Part shown: piece after piece, positions 51,384 through 59,987 of the stretch
How the letters are laid out: each line of letters starts with the position of its first letter
Position numbering within the stretch: the first letter of the stretch is position 1
Assembly (NCBI RefSeq): GCF_048595595.1
Contig: NZ_CP184347.1
Source of the DNA: Bacteroides pyogenes_A
GTDB lineage: Bacteria > Bacteroidota > Bacteroidia > Bacteroidales > Bacteroidaceae
DNA: 64,000 nucleotides
Direction: 5' to 3' (one strand)
Translations under genes and position numbers: made by a program
The notes under the pieces: generated by a model
What the model was told of the DNA's origin: nothing
What the model saw: the letters and a program-made list of their open reading frames with translations, nothing else
The model's database searches: none

Positions 51384-52076
51384 TTATAGTGAAAATTTGT
51401 TAGTTTCCAACGTGCGCAGGTCGATGCACCATAACTTGCCTGCCAGCACTTCGCCGAATCCGCAAATGATTTTCAGCGCCTCATTTGCTTCCGCACTTCC
51501 CACTATGGCGGGGGTGACTCCCATCACTCCTTTGAATGGGGAAGGCATGCGTCTCATCTCCTCTTCGTCGGGATAGAGGTCGCGGTAGCTCCGTTTCGCC
51601 TCTCCGTAATGAAACACCGAAACTTGCCCTTCGAACCCGCAAATGGCTCCGTACACGTACGGCTTTCCCTGTTTTTTGCAAACATCGTCTATGAGGTAGC
51701 GGGTGGCGAAGTTATCGCATCCGTCTACCACGATGTCGTATGGGCGGATCATCTCTTCGGCATTTTCTTGCGTAAGCCGCACGGGGTGGGGACGGAAAAC
51801 CGATTCGCTGTTCAGTTGCGACAGCCGTTCGGCGGCACAGACCGCTTTCGGTTTTCCCTCATCGTGTTCCGTATAGAGAATCTGGCGTTGCAGATTGCTG
51901 ATGCCCACCGTGTCGTCGTCTGCCAGTCCGATGGTTCCTACGCCCGCTCCCGCAAGATATAATGAGATGGGAGAGCCCAACCCTCCCACACCCACGATGA
52001 GCACTTTCGCTTTTCCGATTCTTTCTTGCCCCGCTTTTCCTATCTCGGGGAGGATGATTTGTCTGTCGTATCGCAT
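51384..52076 (-). CDS. thiF: ThiF/MoeB/HesA-family adenylyltransferase (E1-like)
   Basis: A 230-residue cytoplasmic E1-like enzyme that adenylates the C terminus of a small sulfur-carrier protein such as ThiS. The nucleotide-binding motif is VGVGGLGSPISLYLAGAGVG, followed by DDDTVGISNLQRQ and DGCDNFATRYLIDD. The region that in MoeB/ThiF carries two zinc-binding CxxC pairs has none (YPDEEEMRRMPSPFKGVMGV), so this is the zinc-free subgroup. ATG 52076 (MRYDRQIILPEIG) is the normal start; the open frame to 52160 adds unrelated residues. No thiS, thiG or thiH is present in the window. Confidence 0.82.
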   Translation of the reverse strand: MRYDRQIILPEIGKAGQERIGKAKVLIVGVGGLGSPISLYLAGAGVGTIGLADDDTVGISNLQRQILYTEHDEGKPKAVCAAERLSQLNSESVFRPHPVRLTQENAEEMIRPYDIVVDGCDNFATRYLIDDVCKKQGKPYVYGAICGFEGQVSVFHYGEAKRSYRDLYPDEEEMRRMPSPFKGVMGVTPAIVGSAEANEALKIICGFGEVLAGKLWCIDLRTLETNKFSL

Positions 52077-52224
52077 AATCGTTCTGTTTTCCGCAGGGGG
52101 TGCGCTTATTCTGGCGCCGTCCCGTCCGGTGCGCAAATATAAAGAAATATCGTTCATCACCCAAATGAAGCATTGCTTAATGCCGGATGTATGCAGAGTC
52201 GGGAAGCCTGCCGGCAGTACCTCT

Positions 52225-52420
52225 TTTGTCGCTGCGGCGGCCTCGTTTCACAGAGGCGGGGCTTGGCTTCATCAACGCCGGGTTTTGGGTTTGCCGGTGT
52301 AGGCTTGTTGTCCTGTCGCTGCTGCGGCTCCGTTTCACAGAGGCGGGGCTTGGCTTCATCAACGCCGGGTTTTGGGTTTTCCGGTGTAGGCTTGCTGTCT
52401 TGTCGCTGCGGCGGCTCTAC
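52225..52420. repeat. 87-bp tandem repeat, about 2.2 copies
   Basis: GTTTCACAGAGGCGGGGCTTG occurs at 52245 and 52332 (87 bp apart), and TGTCGCTGCGGCGG-like blocks at 52228, 52315 and 52401. The rest of 52421-52910 is a GC-rich stretch with loose CGGAACNNAGCTT-like pieces and then an AT-rich promoter zone (about 52735-52830); no gene recognised. Confidence 0.85.
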
Positions 52421-52910
52421 GTTGGAAAACGTTTTGGGAGCTTCATCGCCACAGGACTTTCGACTGTCCGGAACAGAGCCTTTGTGCGGTCGAAACGGAG
52501 CTTCCATCCGGTCGGAACGAAGCTTTCGTTTCCTTGCGACAGAGTCTCTGTTTCACCACAGAGGAAGAAAGGAGACGCAGGCACGCTGTCCGCATCTTCG
52601 TGGCAGTGCGATGTTTTCGCTCGGCGGAGCAGGGGGTTGCCGTGCGACTGTGAACCGGAAAATACTCCGGCGGAACTTCTTTTGAGGCAGTTTCCGGTGT
52701 TAGTGCACTGAGATAAGCGGCCTCGCTTTTTTCGGATAATTAGTGAAATAGCCTTTAAATAAATAGAAAAAGCTTTTCTTTAATTCTGCTATTCGTCTTT
52801 ATTTCAGACTTTTACATTTCAGAGACGTGTCGTGAATATCTGTTTGGAACTATGCCGGTATGGAGTTTTACCGAAAAAGTTCTATCTTTACTCCGAAAAC
52901 TGTATATATT

Positions 52911-55499
52911 ATGAAAAGGCTCTTCGGAATCATGTCGAAAACACTGTTTGGTCTCTTTTGTTGTACGATGATGCATGCGCAAAGCCGCGATGTTTCCGAT
53001 GTCGTGCTTCTGAACACCGGCTGGGAGTTTTGCCGATCGGGCACGGAGCAGTGGCGGCCTGCCGAAGTGCCGGGTACCGTTCATCAGGATTTGCTGCGCC
53101 ACGGCTTGATCCCGAACCCGTTTTACGGTACCAACGAAGAGAAGATTCAGTGGGTGGAGAACGAAGACTGGGAGTACCGAACCGTGTTTGCCGTCAGCGG
53201 TGAGCAACTGGAGCGCGACGACGCCCGCTTGATTTTCGAAGGGTTGGACACGTATGCCGACGTATACCTCAACGGTTCGCTCGTCTTGCGGGCCGACAAT
53301 ATGTTCACCGCCTATTCCGCGGCGGTAAAGCCCGTACTTCGCGTCGGCGAGAACCGCCTTCACATCTGTTTCCGTTCACCCATCCGCCAGACATTACCGC
53401 AGCATGAGTCCAACGGCTTCAATTATCCCGCCGACAACGATCATCACGAGAAACACCTGAGCGTGTTTTCGCGAAAAGCTCCGTACAGCTACGGTTGGGA
53501 CTGGGGCATCCGCATGGTCACCAGCGGCGTATGGCGTCCCGTCGCGCTCCGTTTCTACGATGTGGCCTCCATCAACGACTATCACGTGAAGCAACTTTCG
53601 CTGACAGACGAAAGGGCGGAACTATCCAACGAACTGGAAGTGGAAAACATTCTTCCCCATGCGGCGGATGCCGTCGTGGAGATTTGCTGTGCCTTGAACG
53701 GAGAAGAGATACGGGAAATACGCCGGGAGGTGAAGCTGCTTCCCGGAACCAATCGCATTGAAGTGCCTATGGAAATCCTTTCACCGGCGCGTTGGATGCC
53801 CAACGGTTGGGGCGATCCTGTCCTGTACGACTTTTCCGCCACGGTATCGTGCGGCGGAAAGGAAGTAGCCCGGCAGTCGCGCCGCATCGGGCTCCGTACC
53901 CTGCGGCTGGTCAATGAGAAAGACAAGCACGGAGAATCTTTCTATTTCGAAGTCAACGGCATCCCGATGTTCGCCAAAGGGGCGAACTACATTCCGCAGG
54001 ACGCCATGCTGCCCGCCGTTACCGCCGAACGTTACCGCAATCTTTTCCGCGACATGAAGGAAGCCAACATGAATATGGTTCGCGTGTGGGGAGGAGGCGT
54101 GTATGAGGACGACCGCTTCTACGACCTGGCTGACGAGAACGGAATCCTCGTGTGGCAGGATTTCATGTTCGCCTGTACACCTTATCCTTCCGATCCGGCA
54201 TTTCTGCAACGGGTGGAGGCGGAAGCCGAATACAACATACGCCGTTTGCGCAATCACGCGTCGCTGGCCATGTGGTGCGGCAACAATGAAATACTCGAAG
54301 CCTTGAAGTACTGGGGCTTTCAAAAGAAATATTCTCCGGAAACATACAAACTGATGTGGGACGGATACGATAAACTTTTCCGTGAACTGCTGCCCGAAAA
54401 GGTGAAGCAGCTCGATGCCGGGCGGTTTTATCTGCACAGCTCTCCCTATGCGGCCAACTGGGGACGCCCCGAATCGTGGGGAACAGGCGACAGTCACAAT
54501 TGGGGCGTGTGGTACGGCAGGAAAGCTTTCGAATCGCTCGACACCGATTTGCCGCGCTTCATGAGCGAATTCGGCTTTCAATCGTTTCCCGAGATGAAAA
54601 CCATCGCCGCTTTCGCTTCGCCCGACGACTATCATATCGAATCGGAGGTGATGAACGCCCACCAGAAAAGCAGTATCGGCAACGCGCTGATCCGTACCTA
54701 TATGGAACGCGACTATGCAGTTCCGCATAAGTTCGAGGATTTTGTGTACGTGGGGCTGGTGTTGCAGGGCAGAGGCATCCGTCGCGGACTCGAAGCCCAC
54801 CGCCGCAACCGTCCCTACTGCATGGGAACGCTGTATTGGCAACTCAACGACAGTTGGCCTGTCGTGTCGTGGTCGGGCATCGACTACTACGGTAACTGGA
54901 AAGCTTTGCACTATCAGGCGAAGCGGGCGTTCGAACCGGTGCTGGTGAATGTGCTGCAACAGAACGACAGCCTTTGCGTTTATCTCATATCCGACCGTTT
55001 GGAAAACCTGACGAACCTGACGCTGGAAATGGAAACCAAATCATTCGGAGGAAAGACCGTAGGCAGGAAAACAACGCTTCGCACTTTGCAGCTTCCCGCC
55101 AATACTTCCTTATGCGTGCACCGCACGAAACTTTCGGAATTGCTTCGCACTGAAGAGACGGCTTGGTCCTTCCTGCACATCCGCCTGAAGGATGCGGCGG
55201 GCAGGCAGCTTGCCGAAACGGTTCACTTCTTCCGGAAACCGAAAGAGCTGCAACTCCCTGCGGTAACGATCGACGTGCGGAGCAGCCGGACCGATGGGCA
55301 GTGCGAGCTCATCTTGTCGGCTTCCGAACTGGCAAAAGATGTGTTTATCGAAGTGCCCATACAGGGAGCCCGCTTCAGCGACAACTTCTTCGACCTCTTG
55401 CCGGGCGAGCGGAAAAAAGTAATCATCACTTCGCCCCGGATCAAGAAAGGGGAGAAGCTGCCCTTCGGCATCAGGCATCTTCGCCAAACGATGGATTGA
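52911..55499 (+). CDS. GH2 beta-mannosidase (BtMan2A-like)
   Basis: An 862-residue secreted glycoside hydrolase family 2 enzyme that removes terminal beta-linked mannose. Signal peptide about 1-24 (LFCCTMMHAQ). The sugar-binding jelly-roll (about 30-190), Ig-like domain, then the TIM barrel with acid/base Glu in MWCGNNEI and nucleophile Glu in FMSEFGFQSFPE, then C-terminal Ig-like domains. Size and motifs match Bacteroides thetaiotaomicron BtMan2A. I chose ATG 52911 for its signal peptide; an upstream in-frame ATG at 52860 would put 17 residues before it. First gene of a four-gene glycosidase run that in B. thetaiotaomicron belongs to an N-glycan-degrading locus. Confidence 0.93.
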   Translation: MKRLFGIMSKTLFGLFCCTMMHAQSRDVSDVVLLNTGWEFCRSGTEQWRPAEVPGTVHQDLLRHGLIPNPFYGTNEEKIQWVENEDWEYRTVFAVSGEQLERDDARLIFEGLDTYADVYLNGSLVLRADNMFTAYSAAVKPVLRVGENRLHICFRSPIRQTLPQHESNGFNYPADNDHHEKHLSVFSRKAPYSYGWDWGIRMVTSGVWRPVALRFYDVASINDYHVKQLSLTDERAELSNELEVENILPHAADAVVEICCALNGEEIREIRREVKLLPGTNRIEVPMEILSPARWMPNGWGDPVLYDFSATVSCGGKEVARQSRRIGLRTLRLVNEKDKHGESFYFEVNGIPMFAKGANYIPQDAMLPAVTAERYRNLFRDMKEANMNMVRVWGGGVYEDDRFYDLADENGILVWQDFMFACTPYPSDPAFLQRVEAEAEYNIRRLRNHASLAMWCGNNEILEALKYWGFQKKYSPETYKLMWDGYDKLFRELLPEKVKQLDAGRFYLHSSPYAANWGRPESWGTGDSHNWGVWYGRKAFESLDTDLPRFMSEFGFQSFPEMKTIAAFASPDDYHIESEVMNAHQKSSIGNALIRTYMERDYAVPHKFEDFVYVGLVLQGRGIRRGLEAHRRNRPYCMGTLYWQLNDSWPVVSWSGIDYYGNWKALHYQAKRAFEPVLVNVLQQNDSLCVYLISDRLENLTNLTLEMETKSFGGKTVGRKTTLRTLQLPANTSLCVHRTKLSELLRTEETAWSFLHIRLKDAAGRQLAETVHFFRKPKELQLPAVTIDVRSSRTDGQCELILSASELAKDVFIEVPIQGARFSDNFFDLLPGERKKVIITSPRIKKGEKLPFGIRHLRQTMD

Positions 55500-55573
55500 A
55501 GTCCCGGCAGGGGAAGCCTTATTGAAAAGAAAACAATGAAATATTATATTTATTAACCACTAATTTTTATTTT

Positions 55574-57898
55574 ATGAAACAACTCCTTAGACTAACCGGT
55601 TGCTTGGCCATTGCAGGTTTGGCAGTGTCTTGCCAGTCGGTACAAAAAGAGGCGGACTACCGCATTATTCCTTTGCCGCAAGAGATTGCGACCGCGCAGG
55701 GAAATCCGTTCGTGCTGAAAAGCGGCGTGAAGATTCTTTATCCCGAAGGAAACGAAAAGATGCAACGCAATGCGGAGTTTCTGGCGGATTACCTGAAAGA
55801 AGCCACAGGCAAGAGCTTTTCGGTGGAAGCCGGAACGGAAGGAAAGCATGCAATTGTCCTGACTCTGGGCTTGGATGCGGAGAATCCCGAAGCCTACCGG
55901 CTGAGCGTGGCGGAAAGCGGTATCACTGTGGCAGCTCCTACCGAAGCCGGAGTGTTCTATGGCATCCAGTCGTTGCGCAAGTCGTTGCCTGTGGCGATGA
56001 ATGCCGAAATCTCTTTGCCGGCGGCGGAAATCAACGACTATCCCCGTTTCAGCTATCGCGGGGCGCACTTCGATGTGGCGCGCCACTTCTTTACACTCGA
56101 CGAGGTGAAGACGTATATCGACATGATGGCGCTGCACAACATGAACCGCCTACACTGGCATCTCACCGAAGATCAGGGATGGCGTCTGGAAATCAAGAAA
56201 TATCCCAAGCTGACGGAGATAGGCTCGGTTCGTAAAGAAACGATGGTGGGCAAGAACTTCGACAAATTCGACGGCAAGCCTCACGGCGGTTTCTATACGC
56301 AGGAAGAAGCGAAAGAAATCGTGAAGTATGCGGCCGAACGCTACATCACCGTTATTCCCGAAATCGACCTTCCGGGTCACATGCAGGCGGCACTGGCGGC
56401 TTATCCCGAATTAGGCTGTACCGGCGGTCCGTACGAAGTGTGGACGAAGTGGGGAGTATCCGACAATGTGCTTTGTGCGGGCAACGACCGTACGCTGGAG
56501 TTTATCGACGATGTGCTGACCGAAGTGATGGAGATTTTCCCTTCGGAATACATTCATGTGGGCGGCGACGAATGTCCGAAGACTCAATGGGAGAAATGCC
56601 CCAAATGCCAGGCGCGTATCAAAGCCCTCGGCTTGAAGTCGGATAAAGAGCATACGAAGGAAGAGCGTCTGCAAAGTTTCGTTATCAATCACGCCGAAAA
56701 GTTCCTGAACGAGCACGGACGCCAGATTATAGGCTGGGACGAGATACTCGAAGGCGGGCTGGCTCCCAACGCCACGGTGATGTCATGGCGCGGAGAGGCA
56801 GGCGGTATCGAAGCTGCGAAGCAGAACCACGATGTCATCATGACGCCCAACACCTATTTGTATTTCGATTATTACCAGAGCAAAGACACCAAGAACGAGC
56901 CATTGGCTATCGGCGGTTATCTGCCTGTGGAAAGAGTGTACGGCTATGAACCGATGCCTTCTTCGCTCACTCCGGAACAGCAGAAATACATCAAAGGCGT
57001 GCAGGCTAACCTATGGACAGAGTACATTCCTACTTTCGAACAGGCTCAATACATGGTATTGCCCCGTTGGGCGGCTTTGGCGGAGGTGCAGTGGACAATG
57101 CCCGATAAGAAGAATTACGAGGACTTCCTGTCACGTTTGCCCCGTCTGATCGAATGGTACGACGCGGAAGAATACAACTATGCCAAACATGTGTTCGATG
57201 TAAAGGCGGAGTTCACTCCGAATACCGAAGACGGAACCCTTGACGTGACATTGGTTACGGTCGATAACGCGCCCATCCATTATACGCTCGACGGCAGCGA
57301 ACCCACCGCTTCCTCTCCCAAATACGAGGGAGTGCTGAAGTTGAAAGAAGACACCCGGCTGATGGCGGTTGCCATCCGTCCGACGGGCAACAGCCGTGCG
57401 GTTTCCGAAGAGTTTCATTTCAACAAAGCTTCGATGAAACCGATTGTAGCCAATCAGCCTGTCAACAGGCAGTATATGTTCAAAGGCGCTCCTTCGCTGG
57501 TCGACGGTTTGAGAGGCGGCGACAACTATAATACGGGACGCTGGATCGCTTTCCGCAACAACGATATGGACATGACTATCGACTTGCGTCAGCCCACAGA
57601 AATCTCAAGTGTTTCGATCGCTGCCTTTGCGGCGAAAGGCGACTGGGTATTCGATGCCAGAGGACTTGCAGTGGAAGTTTCCGACGATGGCAAGAGCTTT
57701 ACGAAGGTGGCCTCCGAAGAGTATCCCGCGATGAAGGAATCGGACAAGGACGGCATATGCGAACATAAGCTGGCCTTTACGCCTGTCAAAACCCGGTTCG
57801 TGCGGGTGGTTGCCTTGTCCGAAAAGGCGATACCTTCCTGGCACGGCGGAAAAGGCAAGCCGGCATTCTTGTTTGTAGACGAAATCGTGATCGATTGA
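55574..57898 (+). CDS. GH20 beta-N-acetylhexosaminidase lipoprotein, first copy
   Basis: A 774-residue lipoprotein (lipobox LAVSC, Cys20). Order of domains: GH20b-type N-terminal domain (about 25-155), GH20 catalytic barrel (about 158-500) with the substrate-assisted Asp-Glu pair in YIHVGGDECPK and RHFFTLDEVKTYIDMM, a chitobiase C-terminal-like domain (about 545-615, HYTLDGSEPT) and a discoidin/F5-8 type C carbohydrate-binding module (about 630-774). It removes terminal N-acetylglucosamine or N-acetylgalactosamine. The last base of its TGA is the first base of the next gene's ATG, so the two GH20 genes are translationally coupled. Confidence 0.95.
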   Translation: MKQLLRLTGCLAIAGLAVSCQSVQKEADYRIIPLPQEIATAQGNPFVLKSGVKILYPEGNEKMQRNAEFLADYLKEATGKSFSVEAGTEGKHAIVLTLGLDAENPEAYRLSVAESGITVAAPTEAGVFYGIQSLRKSLPVAMNAEISLPAAEINDYPRFSYRGAHFDVARHFFTLDEVKTYIDMMALHNMNRLHWHLTEDQGWRLEIKKYPKLTEIGSVRKETMVGKNFDKFDGKPHGGFYTQEEAKEIVKYAAERYITVIPEIDLPGHMQAALAAYPELGCTGGPYEVWTKWGVSDNVLCAGNDRTLEFIDDVLTEVMEIFPSEYIHVGGDECPKTQWEKCPKCQARIKALGLKSDKEHTKEERLQSFVINHAEKFLNEHGRQIIGWDEILEGGLAPNATVMSWRGEAGGIEAAKQNHDVIMTPNTYLYFDYYQSKDTKNEPLAIGGYLPVERVYGYEPMPSSLTPEQQKYIKGVQANLWTEYIPTFEQAQYMVLPRWAALAEVQWTMPDKKNYEDFLSRLPRLIEWYDAEEYNYAKHVFDVKAEFTPNTEDGTLDVTLVTVDNAPIHYTLDGSEPTASSPKYEGVLKLKEDTRLMAVAIRPTGNSRAVSEEFHFNKASMKPIVANQPVNRQYMFKGAPSLVDGLRGGDNYNTGRWIAFRNNDMDMTIDLRQPTEISSVSIAAFAAKGDWVFDARGLAVEVSDDGKSFTKVASEEYPAMKESDKDGICEHKLAFTPVKTRFVRVVALSEKAIPSWHGGKGKPAFLFVDEIVID

Positions 57899-59973
57899 TG
57901 GAAATAAAGAACAGATACGTTCAGGTTTATCTTTTCTTGTGGATAATGGGGATGTGCATGTATGCACATCCCTTAAAGTGTCAGTCTGTCATTCCCGCTC
58001 CTTTGAAGATGGAGCGGGGGACAGGCTCCTTCCCGCTTTCGGGCGGCGTAAGGCTTTACACCGGATTTGCGGAGGAAGATGCGGCATTACTGAGAAACAG
58101 TCTGAAGGCATTGCCTGTGGACTGGAAGCAAGTAAGGAAGAAGGGCGGACGGAATATCGTGTCGATTGAACCGGCGGAAGGAGATCCGTCGCTATCCTCG
58201 TCCGAGAGTTATACGCTTTCGGTTTCTCCGGAGCGGATAAAGATACGGGCGGCATCGGGAGCCGGCGCGTTCTATGCCGTTCAAACTCTTCTGCAACTGG
58301 CACAGCCTCTGCCGGAAGGCGGATACGTTGTTCCGTCGGTCGAAATAGAAGATGCTCCCCGCTTCGCTTACCGCGGATTTATGCTCGACGTGTCCCGCCA
58401 CTTCTTCACGAAAGAGTTTGTGAAGAAGCAGATAGACGCTTTGGCGTTCTATAAGATCAACCGCCTGCATCTGCATCTGACGGATGCGGCAGGGTGGCGC
58501 ATCGAAATAAAGAAGTATCCTTTGCTTACGGAACGGGCGGCCTGGCGCACGGAGGCTAACTGGAAAAAATGGTGGAACGGAGACCGAAAGTATGCCCGCT
58601 TCGACGATCCCGGAGCTTACGGAGGCTTTTACACGCAGCAGGATATCCGTGAGATTGTGGAGTATGCGCGCCGTCATCACGTCACGGTGATTCCCGAAAT
58701 AGAGATGCCGGGACATTCGGAAGAAGTGCTGGCTGTCTATCCGCAACTCTCCTGCGCGGGAGAACCTTATAAGAATGCCGACTTCTGTGTGGGGAATGAA
58801 GAGACTTTCACCTTTTTGGAGGATGTGCTGAAGGAGGTCATGGAGCTTTTCCCATCCGAGTATATCCATGTCGGAGGCGATGAAGCGGGTAAGGCGGCAT
58901 GGCGCACTTGTCCGAAATGCAGCCGGAGGATGGAGGAGGAGCACCTTTCGTATGTGGACGAATTGCAGAGCTATCTGATTCGGCGGATAGAGAAATTTCT
59001 GCATGCCAACGGACGCAAACTGCTGGGATGGGATGAGATTCTGGAAGGAGGGCTGGCTCCCCGCTCCACTGTGATGTCGTGGCGCGGAGAGAAAGGGGGC
59101 TTGGAGGCGGTTCGTGCGGGGCACGACGCTGTGATGTCTCCCGGTGCTTATTGCTATTTCGACAGTTATCAAGACGCTCCATACTCGCAGCCTGAAGCTA
59201 TCGGCGGATATCTTCCGTTGAAGAAGGTGTATGCCTATCGTCCCGTTCCCGACGGCTTGCCTGCCGGACAGGCGCAGCGGATCAGGGGGGTGCAGGCTAA
59301 CCTTTGGACGGAGTACATCGCTACGCCCGAACATGCCGAGTATATGATTTATCCGCGCATACTGGCATTGTCGGAGGTGGCATGGTCGGCTCCGGAGAAC
59401 AGGGCGTGGGAAGATTTCCATAAGCGTGTTCCGGAGGCAGTGGCGCATCTGAAGTCGAAAGGGTATCATCCTTTCGATCCGGCGGGTGAGGTCGGCAGCC
59501 GCCCGGAATCCGGAGAAGCGGTCGATCATCTGGCGCTTGGAAAGAAAGTGACTTACCATGCGCCTTACAGCACGGCGTATCCCGCACAGGGAGAGAGTGC
59601 CCTGACGGATGGCATTCGCGGCGATTGGACGTATGGAGACGGAGCGTGGCAGGGATTCATCTCACGCCACGGATTGGATGTGACCGTTGATCTGGGGAAG
59701 GAAACGGAGGTGCGCTCCATATCCGCCGACTTTATGCAGGTGGCCGGAGCGGAAGTGTTCCTGCCCGGGGAGGTTTCTGTCTCAATCTCTTCGGATGGTT
59801 CGGTCTTCGTTCCGTTGCACGTGCAAAGGGATGAAACGGACAAGGAAAAAGCGATAGGGTTTCGTACCGTCGGATGGGAAGGAACCGCCAAAGGAAGGTA
59901 TGTGCGCTATACGGCGCGCCCCGGAAAGAAGTACGGCGGTTGGGTTTTTACGGATGAAATAGTAATCAAATAA
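57898..59973 (+). CDS. GH20 beta-N-acetylhexosaminidase, second copy
   Basis: A 691-residue secreted paralogue of the upstream enzyme. Signal peptide about 1-29 (LFLWIMGMCMYAHPLKCQ), GH20b domain, catalytic barrel with YIHVGGDEAGK as the Asp-Glu pair and RHFFTKEFVKKQIDALAFY, and a C-terminal F5/8-type module (about 545-691), but no chitobiase-type insert. The ATG at 57898 overlaps the previous stop by one base; a TTG one codon earlier is less likely. Two GH20 enzymes in tandem suggest different linkage preference within the same glycan. Confidence 0.94.
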   Translation: MEIKNRYVQVYLFLWIMGMCMYAHPLKCQSVIPAPLKMERGTGSFPLSGGVRLYTGFAEEDAALLRNSLKALPVDWKQVRKKGGRNIVSIEPAEGDPSLSSSESYTLSVSPERIKIRAASGAGAFYAVQTLLQLAQPLPEGGYVVPSVEIEDAPRFAYRGFMLDVSRHFFTKEFVKKQIDALAFYKINRLHLHLTDAAGWRIEIKKYPLLTERAAWRTEANWKKWWNGDRKYARFDDPGAYGGFYTQQDIREIVEYARRHHVTVIPEIEMPGHSEEVLAVYPQLSCAGEPYKNADFCVGNEETFTFLEDVLKEVMELFPSEYIHVGGDEAGKAAWRTCPKCSRRMEEEHLSYVDELQSYLIRRIEKFLHANGRKLLGWDEILEGGLAPRSTVMSWRGEKGGLEAVRAGHDAVMSPGAYCYFDSYQDAPYSQPEAIGGYLPLKKVYAYRPVPDGLPAGQAQRIRGVQANLWTEYIATPEHAEYMIYPRILALSEVAWSAPENRAWEDFHKRVPEAVAHLKSKGYHPFDPAGEVGSRPESGEAVDHLALGKKVTYHAPYSTAYPAQGESALTDGIRGDWTYGDGAWQGFISRHGLDVTVDLGKETEVRSISADFMQVAGAEVFLPGEVSVSISSDGSVFVPLHVQRDETDKEKAIGFRTVGWEGTAKGRYVRYTARPGKKYGGWVFTDEIVIK

Positions 59974-59987
59974 GAAATACGGATGAT

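Noticed and set aside
50713..52160. TPP riboswitch for thiE/thiF
   Set aside because: I found no CTGAGA and ACCTGATC-type pair upstream of either gene by eye.
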